6,577 nt of DNA from an uncultured Oscillospiraceae bacterium (GCA_947631805.1 CANRNA010000102.1:1-6577); one strand, 5' to 3'. Counted from the stretch's first letter, positions 1 to 5,656 are shown. Notes: a model not told the origin generated them from the letters alone. Translations and numbers: made by a program.

Positions 1-470
1 TCGTGGAAGTGGATGTCCGTGACCGGCACGCCGTGGGCGTGGCTCTCCGCCTGGGCGATGAGGCCGTAGACGGCCAGAATATCGGCCTTCACCTTTTCCG
101 GGACGGCCAGATGGTCCCGGACGATGTGCTCTATGTCCCCCATGCCACTGTGGTGATGGTGCCCGTGGCTGTGTTCATGGTCGTGGTCGTGGTCGTGCTC
201 ATGTTCATGGCTATGCCCATGCTCGTGGTCGTGGTCATGGCGGCCGTGAACGTCCAGGCTCTCCTCCTCCCGGCCGTCCACCGTGACGGCGATATGGGTC
301 CCGGTCACGCCGCACTTCACACTGGCCTCCCGTGCAAAGCGGACGCCGGGCAGACCCAGGCCGTTCAGCTCCCGGATGAACCCCTCCGGGTCGGGCAAAA
401 GCTCCGTCAGGGCCCCGGCGAGCATATCCCCCGCCGCGCCCATAGCGCATTCCAGATACAGTATCTTCAT
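1..470 (-). CDS. larC: LarC, nickel insertion protein of NPN cofactor synthesis (N-terminal part; cut by window edge)
   Basis: LarC is the CTP-dependent cyclometallase that inserts nickel into the dithiolated pyridinium mononucleotide, the last step of nickel-pincer nucleotide synthesis in the cytoplasm (family knowledge). The visible 156 residues begin MKILYLECAMGAAGDMLAGA, the typical LarC N-terminus with its GAAGDM motif (residues 11-16). A family-like HGVPVTDIHFHE segment sits at the cut end. Between them, residues 75-107 hold 18 histidines, mostly alternating with Asp or Glu, a probable nickel-storing or nickel-delivering loop. The ATG at 470-468 overlaps the larB stop as ATGA, so translation is probably coupled. 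Family members are about 400 residues, so over half is missing. In Lactiplantibacillus larC is split by a programmed frameshift; whether that happens here cannot be seen. Identity is secure from sequence and context. Confidence 0.93.
   Translation of the reverse strand, partial: MKILYLECAMGAAGDMLAGALTELLPDPEGFIRELNGLGLPGVRFAREASVKCGVTGTHIAVTVDGREEESLDVHGRHDHDHEHGHSHEHEHDHDHDHEHSHGHHHHSGMGDIEHIVRDHLAVPEKVKADILAVYGLIAQAESHAHGVPVTDIHFH
150..248 (-). repeat. Histidine-rich low-complexity tract in larC
   Basis: Codons 75-107 of larC are a run of near-alternating CAC/CAT with GAC/GAG/GAA codons, ending in four consecutive His codons. Eighteen of 33 residues are histidine. On DNA this appears as an imperfect 6-base periodicity (gtggtc/gtgctc on the plus strand). 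Such tracts bind Ni(II) and are common in nickel chaperones such as HypB and UreE. Repeat slippage could make the length vary between strains. Confidence 0.9.
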
Positions 471-1234
471 CTCTCTGTTCCCCTTTGCAGGCCGATATGG
501 TTTATCATGCTGGCCAGATAACCGGCGCCGAAGCCGTTGTCGATATTCACCACCGACACCCCACTGGCGCAGGAGTTGAGCATGCTCAGCAGGGCCGACA
601 GGCCGTTGAAGGACGCCCCGTAGCCCACGCTGGTGGGCACGGCGATGACCGGGCAGTCCGCCAGCCCGCCGATGACGCTGGCGAGGGCCCCCTCCATGCC
701 TGCGATGGCGATGATGACGCTGGCGCTCAGGATATCGTCCAGATGGGCCAGAGTCCGGTGGAGCCCTGCCACCCCCACGTCGTAAAGGCGCAACACCTGG
801 TTGCCCAGAAACTGGGCGGTGATGGCCGCCTCCTCCGCCACGGGGATATCGCTCGTCCCGCCGGTGGCCACCACCACGGTCCCCAGCCCGTCCGCCGGGG
901 GCATTTGCCCCGCCACGGCGGCCCGCGCCTGGGGATAGTACGCCAGCGGGTGGGCCCGGCCCACCTCCTGGGCGGCCTCCGCACTCAGCCTGGTGATGAG
1001 CACCGGGCTCTGCCCGGCCTGCTCCATCACCTCCAGGATACCGGATATCTGCTCCGGGGTCTTGCCCGCGCCGTAGATGATCTCCGCCGCCCCCTGGCGC
1101 AGCTTCCGGTGCAGGTCCACCTTGGCAAAGCCTATGTCCTCAAAGGGCTCGGCCCGCAGACGCACAAGGGCCTCCTCCACCGGCATTTTCCCGTCCCGCA
1201 CCGCTTCCAGCAGCGCTCTCGTCTCATTGTCCAC
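467..1234 (-). CDS. larB: LarB, NaAD carboxylase/hydrolase of NPN cofactor synthesis
   Basis: LarB carboxylates the pyridinium ring of nicotinic acid adenine dinucleotide at C5 and releases AMP, giving pyridinium-3,5-biscarboxylic acid mononucleotide, the substrate of LarE (family knowledge). The 255 residues match the usual LarB length. An N-terminal helical region contains FEDIGFAKVDLHRKLRQG (31-48). The PurE-like C-terminal domain carries ATGGTSDIPVAEEA (123-136), DVGVAGLHR (152-160), AGMEGALASVIGGL (178-191) and VPTSVGYGAS (199-208). C222 in the NSCASGV segment aligns with the cysteine reported to form the covalent pyridine intermediate in LarB (Cys221 in the Lactiplantibacillus enzyme). 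The GTG start at 1234-1232 is supported by GGAGG six bases upstream. It overlaps larE by 11 bases and larC by 4. Confidence 0.95.
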   Translation of the reverse strand: MDNETRALLEAVRDGKMPVEEALVRLRAEPFEDIGFAKVDLHRKLRQGAAEIIYGAGKTPEQISGILEVMEQAGQSPVLITRLSAEAAQEVGRAHPLAYYPQARAAVAGQMPPADGLGTVVVATGGTSDIPVAEEAAITAQFLGNQVLRLYDVGVAGLHRTLAHLDDILSASVIIAIAGMEGALASVIGGLADCPVIAVPTSVGYGASFNGLSALLSMLNSCASGVSVVNIDNGFGAGYLASMINHIGLQRGTER

Positions 1235-1976
1235 CGCGCACCTCCATATCCAGCAGCACCGCTCTGTACATTTTTTTCAGCTCCCGCCATATCTCCTCCC
1301 GCCGGGCCAGCAGCCGGGGAAGCTGGTCCTCCGGCAGCTGGAGCCGGGCGCAGCCGTCCAAAAGCCGCACCCGAAAATCCTTAAAGCCCAGGGAGAACAG
1401 ATAGTCCTCCGCCGCCTCCGTCCGAGCCAGCTTTTCCGCCGTGATGACCTCCCCGGTGGGGATGCGGGTGGCCAGGCAGGCGTAGGCGGGCTTGTCCCAG
1501 GTAAACAGCCCCGCCTGGCGGGACAGGCGGCGGATGTCATCCTTCGTCAGGCCGCACTCCCGCAGGGGGGAGCGGACGGACAGCTCCCGCAGCGCCCGCA
1601 TACCGGGCCGGTCCCCCGCGTCGTCGGAGGCGTTGGTCCCGTCCAGCACCAGGGAGAAGCCGTCCTCCCGCGCCGCGGCGATAATGGCGGAAAAAATGGT
1701 CCTCTTGCAGTGATAACACCTGTCCGGGGGATTGGCGGCAATGGCTTTTTCGGCCAGGGGGTCCGCCTCCAGCACCCGCATATCCGCCCCCAGTTCCGCC
1801 GCCAGACGACGGGCGTCGTCCAGCTCGAACCGGGGCTGAAAGGCCGTCTTCACGTAATAGGCCCGCACCCTGGCCCCGCAGGACACCGCCGCGTACAGCA
1901 GATAGGCCGAGTCCACCCCGCCGGAAAAGGCCAGGGCGGCCTGGGGCTCCGCCTGAAAGAACTCGTTCAGCGTCAT
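1224..1976 (-). CDS. larE: LarE, ATP-dependent sulfur transferase of NPN cofactor synthesis (three-cysteine type)
   Basis: LarE adenylylates the carboxylates of the LarB product and replaces oxygen with sulfur, giving the bis-thiocarboxylate that LarC loads with nickel. The 250-residue protein has the N-type ATP pyrophosphatase PP-loop SGGVDS (18-23), the conserved NPPDRCYHCK segment (82-91), DGTNASDDAGDRPGMRAL (112-129) and PAYACLATRIPTG (163-175). Cysteines 87, 90 and 167 are all present. The Lactiplantibacillus enzyme keeps only the last and sacrifices its sulfur. Homologues with all three, such as the Thermotoga protein, carry a [4Fe-4S] cluster and can turn over, so this copy is predicted to be the cluster type. 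An in-frame GTG at 2000 would add eight residues, but the ATG at 1976 has AGGAG six bases upstream and fits the family start. The gap from the FmdE stop is 16 bases. Confidence 0.95.
   Translation of the reverse strand: MTLNEFFQAEPQAALAFSGGVDSAYLLYAAVSCGARVRAYYVKTAFQPRFELDDARRLAAELGADMRVLEADPLAEKAIAANPPDRCYHCKRTIFSAIIAAAREDGFSLVLDGTNASDDAGDRPGMRALRELSVRSPLRECGLTKDDIRRLSRQAGLFTWDKPAYACLATRIPTGEVITAEKLARTEAAEDYLFSLGFKDFRVRLLDGCARLQLPEDQLPRLLARREEIWRELKKMYRAVLLDMEVRGGQ
1241..1245 (-). promoter_or_regulatory. Ribosome binding site deciding the larB GTG start
   Basis: GGAGG on the minus strand lies inside the last codons of larE, six bases before the GTG at 1234. No ATG is as well placed, so the GTG is taken as the start. 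Confidence 0.75.
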
Positions 1977-1982
1977 AGCTCT

Positions 1983-1987
1983 CTCCT
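1983..1987 (-). promoter_or_regulatory. Ribosome binding site deciding the larE ATG start
   Basis: AGGAG sits six bases before the ATG at 1976, in the 16-base gap after the FmdE stop. The earlier in-frame GTG at 2000 has no comparable site. Confidence 0.8.
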
Positions 1988-1992
1988 GTTCA

Positions 1993-2523
1993 TTATACAC
2001 GAAATCTGTCGTATTTCGGATAGCAGTCCAAACACAGCTTTTTGTCCCCCCACAGCCGTATCCAGTTGGCCCCGGTCATCTCCCCGCAGCCGTCGCACAC
2101 ATAAGAGCCAAAGGTCCGGGCCCGCTCCGGCAGGGGGATGGTGGTCTCCTTCACGTCGAACAGCTCCTCCCCCTCCCGGCTCAGATACCACGCCATGGCC
2201 TCCTCCCGGCCCATCTCCCGTGGCGCGGGCCGCAGCACCAGCCGGACCGACCGGCCCGAGGTCCGCTCATAAAAGGAGAACGCCTGCTTGCCGGTGATGT
2301 GGAACAGCAGATTCCCCCTGCCCACGCTGCACCCCAGCAGCACCTGCACCGCGTCCACGCCGCAGGCGTCGTTTTCCGCGATGCACACCGTCTGCTCGTC
2401 CGGGGACGACCCCAGCCCCAGGAGGGCTCTCGCGTACCGGGCGGCCTGATAGCCGATGGCGAGCCCCCCGCACACATGGCCGTGAAAGGCCGCGCATTTT
2501 TCCCAATCCGTCATATCCTTCAC
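1993..2523 (-). CDS. FmdE-family protein with C-terminal C4 zinc finger
   Basis: It belongs to the FmdE family, named after a gene in molybdenum formylmethanofuran dehydrogenase operons. Its biochemical role is not established, and here it does not imply methanogenesis. The 176 residues contain the family signatures FHGHVCGGLAIGY (13-25), ENDACGVDAVQVLLGC (50-65) and VGRGNLLFHITGKQAFSFY (67-85). Together these place conserved H14, H16, C18, C54 and C65 in a probable metal site. A rubredoxin-like knuckle, C143-x2-C146 and C164-x2-C167, ends the protein. No signal peptide or membrane segment is visible, so it is probably cytoplasmic. The GTG start overlaps the ATPase stop as GTGA, the same 4-base coupling seen elsewhere in the operon. 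An ATG at 2514, preceded by GGTGA, is an alternative and shortens it by three residues. Its place between a metal-type importer and lar genes suggests metal handling or delivery, which is inference. Confidence 0.88.
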   Translation of the reverse strand: MKDMTDWEKCAAFHGHVCGGLAIGYQAARYARALLGLGSSPDEQTVCIAENDACGVDAVQVLLGCSVGRGNLLFHITGKQAFSFYERTSGRSVRLVLRPAPREMGREEAMAWYLSREGEELFDVKETTIPLPERARTFGSYVCDGCGEMTGANWIRLWGDKKLCLDCYPKYDRFRV

Positions 2524-3269
2524 CCTATCAGCACAAATTTTCTTCCGTCAATGTCCGCCACCCTGGCGTCGATGCCGTACACCTGGCGGATGAGCGCCCC
2601 GTCCACGTCCTCCGGGCCGCAGTACCGCCAGCCCCGGCCGTCCCGGAGAAAGAACAGCCTGTCGCAAAACCGCAGCGCCAGATTCAGGTCGTGGATGACG
2701 ATGAGCACCGTGACGGACCGCTCCCTGGCCAGCTGGCGCACCAGCGCCATCATCTCATACTGGTTTCGGGGGTCCAGCTCGCTGGTGGGCTCGTCCAGCA
2801 GCAGCACCTTGGGCTGCTGGACCAGGGCCCTGGCCAGCATCACCTTTTGCAGCTCCCCGCCGGACAGCTCGTCCAGGGTGCGGAGCTGCAGCGCCTCCAG
2901 CCCCATCCGGGCGATCATGTCCCGGCACAGGTCCATGTCCTTGCGGCTGACGGTCCACCTGATATAGGGCCTGCGCCCCAGCAGCACGCAGTCGAACACG
3001 GTGGACCGGCCCGCCTCGTTTTTCTGGGCCACATAGGCGATGGTCCTGGCCCGCTCGGTCCGGCCCATGTCCCCGACGGCCCGGCCGTCGATGCGCACCT
3101 CCCCCGCCGCCGGGGTCCGTATCCGGCTGACGCAGGAGACCAGGGTGCTCTTGCCCGCGCCGTTGTTGCCCAAAATGCCCACGCACTGCCCGGCCTGGGC
3201 GGTGAAGCTCACGCCGGAGAGTACGGGGGTCTTCCCGTAGGCAAAGGAGAGGTCTTTTATCTCGATCAT
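2520..3269 (-). CDS. ABC transporter ATP-binding protein, FecE/BtuD type
   Basis: This is the cytoplasmic ATPase that powers the neighbouring FecCD-type permease. The 249 residues are usual for the FecE/BtuD/FhuC family. Visible motifs in order: an aromatic YGK segment (11-13), Walker A GNNGAGKS (34-41), Q-loop glutamine 82, signature LSGGE (135-139), Walker B VLLLDE (155-160), D-loop SELD (163-166) and H-loop His193. The ATG at 3269-3267 overlaps the permease stop as ATGA. The frame stays open far upstream, but that extension is an out-of-frame reading of the permease gene and contains no family sequence. The ATPase alone does not define the substrate; see the binding protein and lar context. 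Confidence 0.95.
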   Translation of the reverse strand: MIEIKDLSFAYGKTPVLSGVSFTAQAGQCVGILGNNGAGKSTLVSCVSRIRTPAAGEVRIDGRAVGDMGRTERARTIAYVAQKNEAGRSTVFDCVLLGRRPYIRWTVSRKDMDLCRDMIARMGLEALQLRTLDELSGGELQKVMLARALVQQPKVLLLDEPTSELDPRNQYEMMALVRQLARERSVTVLIVIHDLNLALRFCDRLFFLRDGRGWRYCGPEDVDGALIRQVYGIDARVADIDGRKFVLIG

Positions 3270-4345
3270 CTCAGCCGCCCCCGTCTCATGATGAGGTACA
3301 GAAACAGCGGCGCTCCCAGAAAGGAGGTCAGCGCCCCGATGGGCAGCACCGCCGGGGACACCACTGTCCGGCAGGCCACGTCCGCCCCCAGCAGCAGCGA
3401 CGCCCCGCACAGGGCCGTGCCCGGCAGCAGAAAGCGGAAATCCTCCCCCACGAACCGGCGCATAATGTGGGGGGCGATCAGGCCGACGAAGCCGATGCAG
3501 CCCACAAAGGCCACCGACACCGAGGCGATGAGGGCGCACAGGGCCATGCTGACCGGGACCAGCACGTTCACCGGCACCCCCAGGCTTCTGGCGGTGCCGG
3601 TCCCGCTCTCCAGGGCGTTGAAGTCCCACCGCCGCCACAGGAAAAACGCCAGCGCCAGCGCCGTCAGCAGGCTCACAAGGCCTATCTCGCCCCATCCGGC
3701 CCGGCCCAGGCTGCCGAAGGTCCAGTGGACCACCGTCGCCACCATCACGTCGTCGGCGAAATACTGCACCAGGGTGGTGGCCCCGGTGAACATGGAGCTG
3801 ACGGCCACCCCCGCCAGCACCATCACCGCCGGGGTGGCGCCCCGGAGCCGGGACAGCAGCAGTATCACCACCGTGGTGGTCATGCCCCCCAGAAAGGCGC
3901 AGAGCGTCACCGTCACCGGGTGGGTGATGGTCAGGGCCGCGCCGCTCCCGCCCCCGTTTATCTGGGTCCCGGCCCCCAGGCAGATAATGGCGGCCGCCGC
4001 CCCGAAGGACGCCCCCTGGGACACCCCCAGCGTGGAGGCGGAGGCCAGGGGATTGCGCAGCACGCACTGCATCACGCACCCGCTGACGGCCAGGGCCGCC
4101 CCCACCGCCAGGGCGGCCGCCGCCCTGGGCAGGCGCACCCCCCGCACGATGGCAACGGTCTGGGCCGGGCCCCGGCCCAGCACCGCCGGGACCACCTGGC
4201 CCACGGTGAGCCCGGCGGACCCGGCCATCAGCGAGGCCAGGCACGCGGCGGCGGTGATGAGCCCCATCCCCAGCAGCACCAGCCATTTGCGCCGGATATA
4301 CAGCCGGTAGGGGGCGTCCGGGATGGGACGGTCTTCCATAGACAT
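3266..4345 (-). CDS. ABC transporter permease, FecCD/BtuC family
   Basis: This is the membrane channel of a type II importer for iron-siderophores, cobalamin, haem, oxyanions or metal chelates, which acts as a homodimer with two ATPases. The 359 residues are a little longer than the usual 330-350, because of a hydrophilic N-terminal tail of about 20 residues. Hydrophobic segments begin at about residue 21 and continue to the C-terminus, consistent with about ten helices. Family motifs are RLPR (71-74), RNPLA (97-101), ARSLGV (252-257), GFVGLIAPHIMR (285-296) and LPIGALTSFLGAPLFLYL (334-351). The ATG at 4345 follows the binding-protein stop directly (TAAATG) and has AGGAG five bases upstream, so it is preferred over the ATG two codons later. 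The missing proline in RNPLASAS, usually RNPLASP, is a minor deviation. Confidence 0.95.
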   Translation of the reverse strand: MSMEDRPIPDAPYRLYIRRKWLVLLGMGLITAAACLASLMAGSAGLTVGQVVPAVLGRGPAQTVAIVRGVRLPRAAAALAVGAALAVSGCVMQCVLRNPLASASTLGVSQGASFGAAAAIICLGAGTQINGGGSGAALTITHPVTVTLCAFLGGMTTTVVILLLSRLRGATPAVMVLAGVAVSSMFTGATTLVQYFADDVMVATVVHWTFGSLGRAGWGEIGLVSLLTALALAFFLWRRWDFNALESGTGTARSLGVPVNVLVPVSMALCALIASVSVAFVGCIGFVGLIAPHIMRRFVGEDFRFLLPGTALCGASLLLGADVACRTVVSPAVLPIGALTSFLGAPLFLYLIMRRGRLR

Positions 4346-5497
4346 TTACGCTCCTATTATGATGGGGCCGTAATAGAGGCCCCCCTCCTCCATCTGGGCG
4401 AAGAAGTCCTCCCCCAGCATGGCCTCCATGATCTTGCCCGCCTTGGCGGCCAGGTCCACATCCGCGAACCGCTCCGGGTACAGGGTCAGTCCCGCGTAGT
4501 AGGCGTTGATGAGCAGATACGTGACGTTGGGCCCGGCGGCGTTGGCGGAGGGCATGGTGTACACCTGTCCCGACTGGACGGCTCGGAGGCCGTCAAAATA
4601 GCCGGGGTCTGCGGCGTACTCGTCGTTCACCAGGTCCATGTTGCCCGGATCCAGGAAGATGATGTCCGGGTCCCAGAGAATGACCTGCTCCAGGTCCACC
4701 TCGAACCCGTCGCTGCCGATATAGGCGGTGCCGGTCTCGGCGGCGGCGCGGGCCGCCTCGCCTGTCCGCTCCTCCAAAAGCTCGTCCGCCACGTTATGGG
4801 CGTGGACGGCGGTGAAGGGCGGGAAGTTTACATAAGTAAACGCAAAGCCGTGACGGCCGTTGAAGGTGACCGCCCCCGTATAGGCCCGGAGCTTCTCCCC
4901 CTCCGGCACGTCCCTGGTGCGCCGGTCCAGGTCCTCCTTGCAGCCGTCCACGAACGAGAGCACCTGCTCGCAGCGCTCCTCGGCCCCCACCACCTGGGCG
5001 AACAGGCGCACGGACCGGTGAAACCCCTGGTCGATGAAGCCCTGGGTCCGGTAGCGGATGCTGACCACGGGGATGCCGGTCTGGCGCTGGAGCTCGTCGG
5101 CGGCCTCCCGGTCGTACCCGGCCAATATCACGTCCGGGTCCAGCTGGATGATCTGCTCGGCGTAGCCGTTGTTCTCCCCGCTGCCCCCGCCGGGGCCCAC
5201 GGAGGGCAGGTCCTTCAGCGCGTCGTGGTATACGGGGCTGTAGTCATAGCGAACGGACATGGCGTTGATGTCGCTGTCCTCGGCCCCTACCATCATGTCC
5301 ACCACGTCCAGATAGGCGGCGAACCGGGGGGCCATGGACCCCAGGCAGACGATGGTCTCCACCTTCTCCGGTATCTCCACCTGCCGCCCCCACACGTCGG
5401 TGACGGTGCGCATCCCCGGCTGTCCGTCGGCCAGGCAGGGGGCGGGAAGGGCGGCCAGAAGGGCCCATGTCAGAAGCAGAGCGATGATCTTTTTCAC
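4346..5497 (-). CDS. ABC transporter substrate-binding protein, FecB/BtuF type (candidate nickel or nickel-chelate binder)
   Basis: This is the extracytoplasmic receptor that delivers substrate to the FecCD permease. The 383 residues start with a signal peptide, MKK then a hydrophobic run (4-17) and LPAPCLADG, with a likely signal peptidase I site after A23. Cys21 lacks a proper lipobox, which is unusual for a Firmicute binding protein. A Peripla_BP_2 fold follows: VTDVWGRQVEIPEKVETIV (32-50), a lobe-1 segment to about 150, a linking helix (about 155-195) and lobe 2 to the end. The segment NGRHGFAFTYVNFPPF (213-228) and HAHN (232-235) offer H216, H232 and H234 as possible metal or ligand contacts. 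The GTG at 5497 is chosen because AGGAG lies seven bases upstream and the signal peptide starts there. The frame open to 5533 falls in the leader terminator. Substrate is inferred only from the downstream lar genes; iron-siderophore, corrinoid or molybdate remain possible. Confidence 0.9.
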   Translation of the reverse strand: MKKIIALLLTWALLAALPAPCLADGQPGMRTVTDVWGRQVEIPEKVETIVCLGSMAPRFAAYLDVVDMMVGAEDSDINAMSVRYDYSPVYHDALKDLPSVGPGGGSGENNGYAEQIIQLDPDVILAGYDREAADELQRQTGIPVVSIRYRTQGFIDQGFHRSVRLFAQVVGAEERCEQVLSFVDGCKEDLDRRTRDVPEGEKLRAYTGAVTFNGRHGFAFTYVNFPPFTAVHAHNVADELLEERTGEAARAAAETGTAYIGSDGFEVDLEQVILWDPDIIFLDPGNMDLVNDEYAADPGYFDGLRAVQSGQVYTMPSANAAGPNVTYLLINAYYAGLTLYPERFADVDLAAKAGKIMEAMLGEDFFAQMEEGGLYYGPIIIGA

Positions 5498-5504
5498 AGC
5501 GCGT

Positions 5505-5509
5505 CTCCT
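5505..5509 (-). promoter_or_regulatory. Ribosome binding site deciding the GTG start of the binding protein
   Basis: AGGAG (within AAAGGAG) lies seven bases before the GTG at 5497. The upstream in-frame ATG at 5533 lies next to the leader terminator's U-tract and has no such site. Confidence 0.8.
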
Positions 5510-5527
5510 TTCGGTCTTGTCCCCGGG

Positions 5528-5569
5528 AAACAAAAAGAGCCATACGCCTTTCTTCAGAAAGGGCGTATG
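5528..5569 (-). terminator. Intrinsic terminator inside the leader (attenuator)
   Basis: On the minus strand CATACGCC(C)TTTC pairs with GAAAGGCGTATG: 12 base pairs with one bulged C and a TGAA loop. GCTCTTTTTGTTT follows. There is no T-run on the other side, so it works for minus-strand transcription. It lies between the promoter and the first gene of the operon, so it would abort transcription before the binding-protein gene unless read through. Confidence 0.75.
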
Positions 5570-5582
5570 CCTCCGGGCATAC
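5565..5582 (-). promoter_or_regulatory. Candidate antiterminator hairpin
   Basis: A perfect 7-bp inverted repeat GTATGCC / GGCATAC with a four-base CGGA loop. Bases 5565-5569 are also part of the 5' arm of the terminator stem, so the two hairpins cannot both form fully. It is shorter than the terminator, so something upstream (ligand-bound RNA or protein) would probably be needed to favour it. Confidence 0.55.
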
Positions 5583-5633
5583 AGTTTCAGCCGGGGTCGG
5601 ACAGGTTCGGTCGGACGGCTTCTGCCTCCGTGT

Positions 5634-5656
5634 GGCCGCTTCCTGCGGCCTTTTTT
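5634..5656 (+). terminator. Terminator-like hairpin on the plus strand within the divergent region
   Basis: A perfect 6-bp GC-only stem (GGCCGC, loop TTCCT, GCGGCC) is followed at once by six T residues at 5651-5656. Read on the plus strand it is a textbook short intrinsic terminator. Read on the minus strand it is the first hairpin of the leader. No plus-strand gene ends here, so its plus-strand use is uncertain. It could stop antisense transcription before the peptidase gene. Confidence 0.45.

Larger units (their letters stand above)
5498..5652 (-). promoter_or_regulatory. Structured 5' leader of the transporter-lar operon; candidate riboswitch or attenuator
   Basis: About 155 bases separate the predicted transcription start (near 5652) from the GTG at 5497 without a credible gene. 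In transcript order it holds a perfect GGCCGC/GCGGCC hairpin (5650-5634), a stem CGGAGGC/GCC(G)TCCG (5630-5612) that competes with a longer pairing AGCCG/CGGCT (5620-5616 with 5593-5589), then GTATGCC-CGGA-GGCATAC (5582-5565), and an intrinsic terminator (5569-5528) sharing the CATAC arm of the preceding hairpin. This is the layout of a transcription-controlling leader. I saw no B12-box, T-box or TPP core and cannot name the ligand. Ni(II), Co(II), another metal or a cofactor is plausible from the genes controlled, as inference only. Confidence 0.6.

Noticed and set aside
150..248. Tandem DNA repeat or CRISPR-like array in the gtggtc-rich stretch
   Set aside because: The periodicity is that of alternating His and acidic codons in the larC frame. 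There are no spacers or constant repeat units.
485..1384. 299-codon plus-strand open frame opposite larB and the end of larE
   Set aside because: Antisense shadow of conserved lar genes, with no recognisable domain and no ribosome site.
1993..2523. Evidence for methanogenesis from the FmdE protein
   Set aside because: FmdE-domain proteins are widespread in anaerobic bacteria. No other formylmethanofuran dehydrogenase gene is present, and the ribosome sites, promoter and neighbours are bacterial.
3270..4286. Apparent N-terminal extension of the ATPase to a 588-residue protein
   Set aside because: The extension is the permease gene read out of frame. The true start at 3269 has the ATGA overlap and opens directly with the family N-terminus.
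5554..5580. Eight-codon leader peptide (MPGGIRPF) ending in the attenuator hairpin
   Set aside because: There is no Shine-Dalgarno sequence before its ATG and no run of codons suggesting amino-acid sensing. It is probably a chance frame, though ribosome profiling could settle it.
5583..5652. Cobalamin or TPP riboswitch
   Set aside because: A GAACCTG string resembles part of the TPP core, and the importer type suggested B12. However, the CTGAGA element of TPP and the B12-box and GCCACTG-type elements are absent in the transcribed leader.
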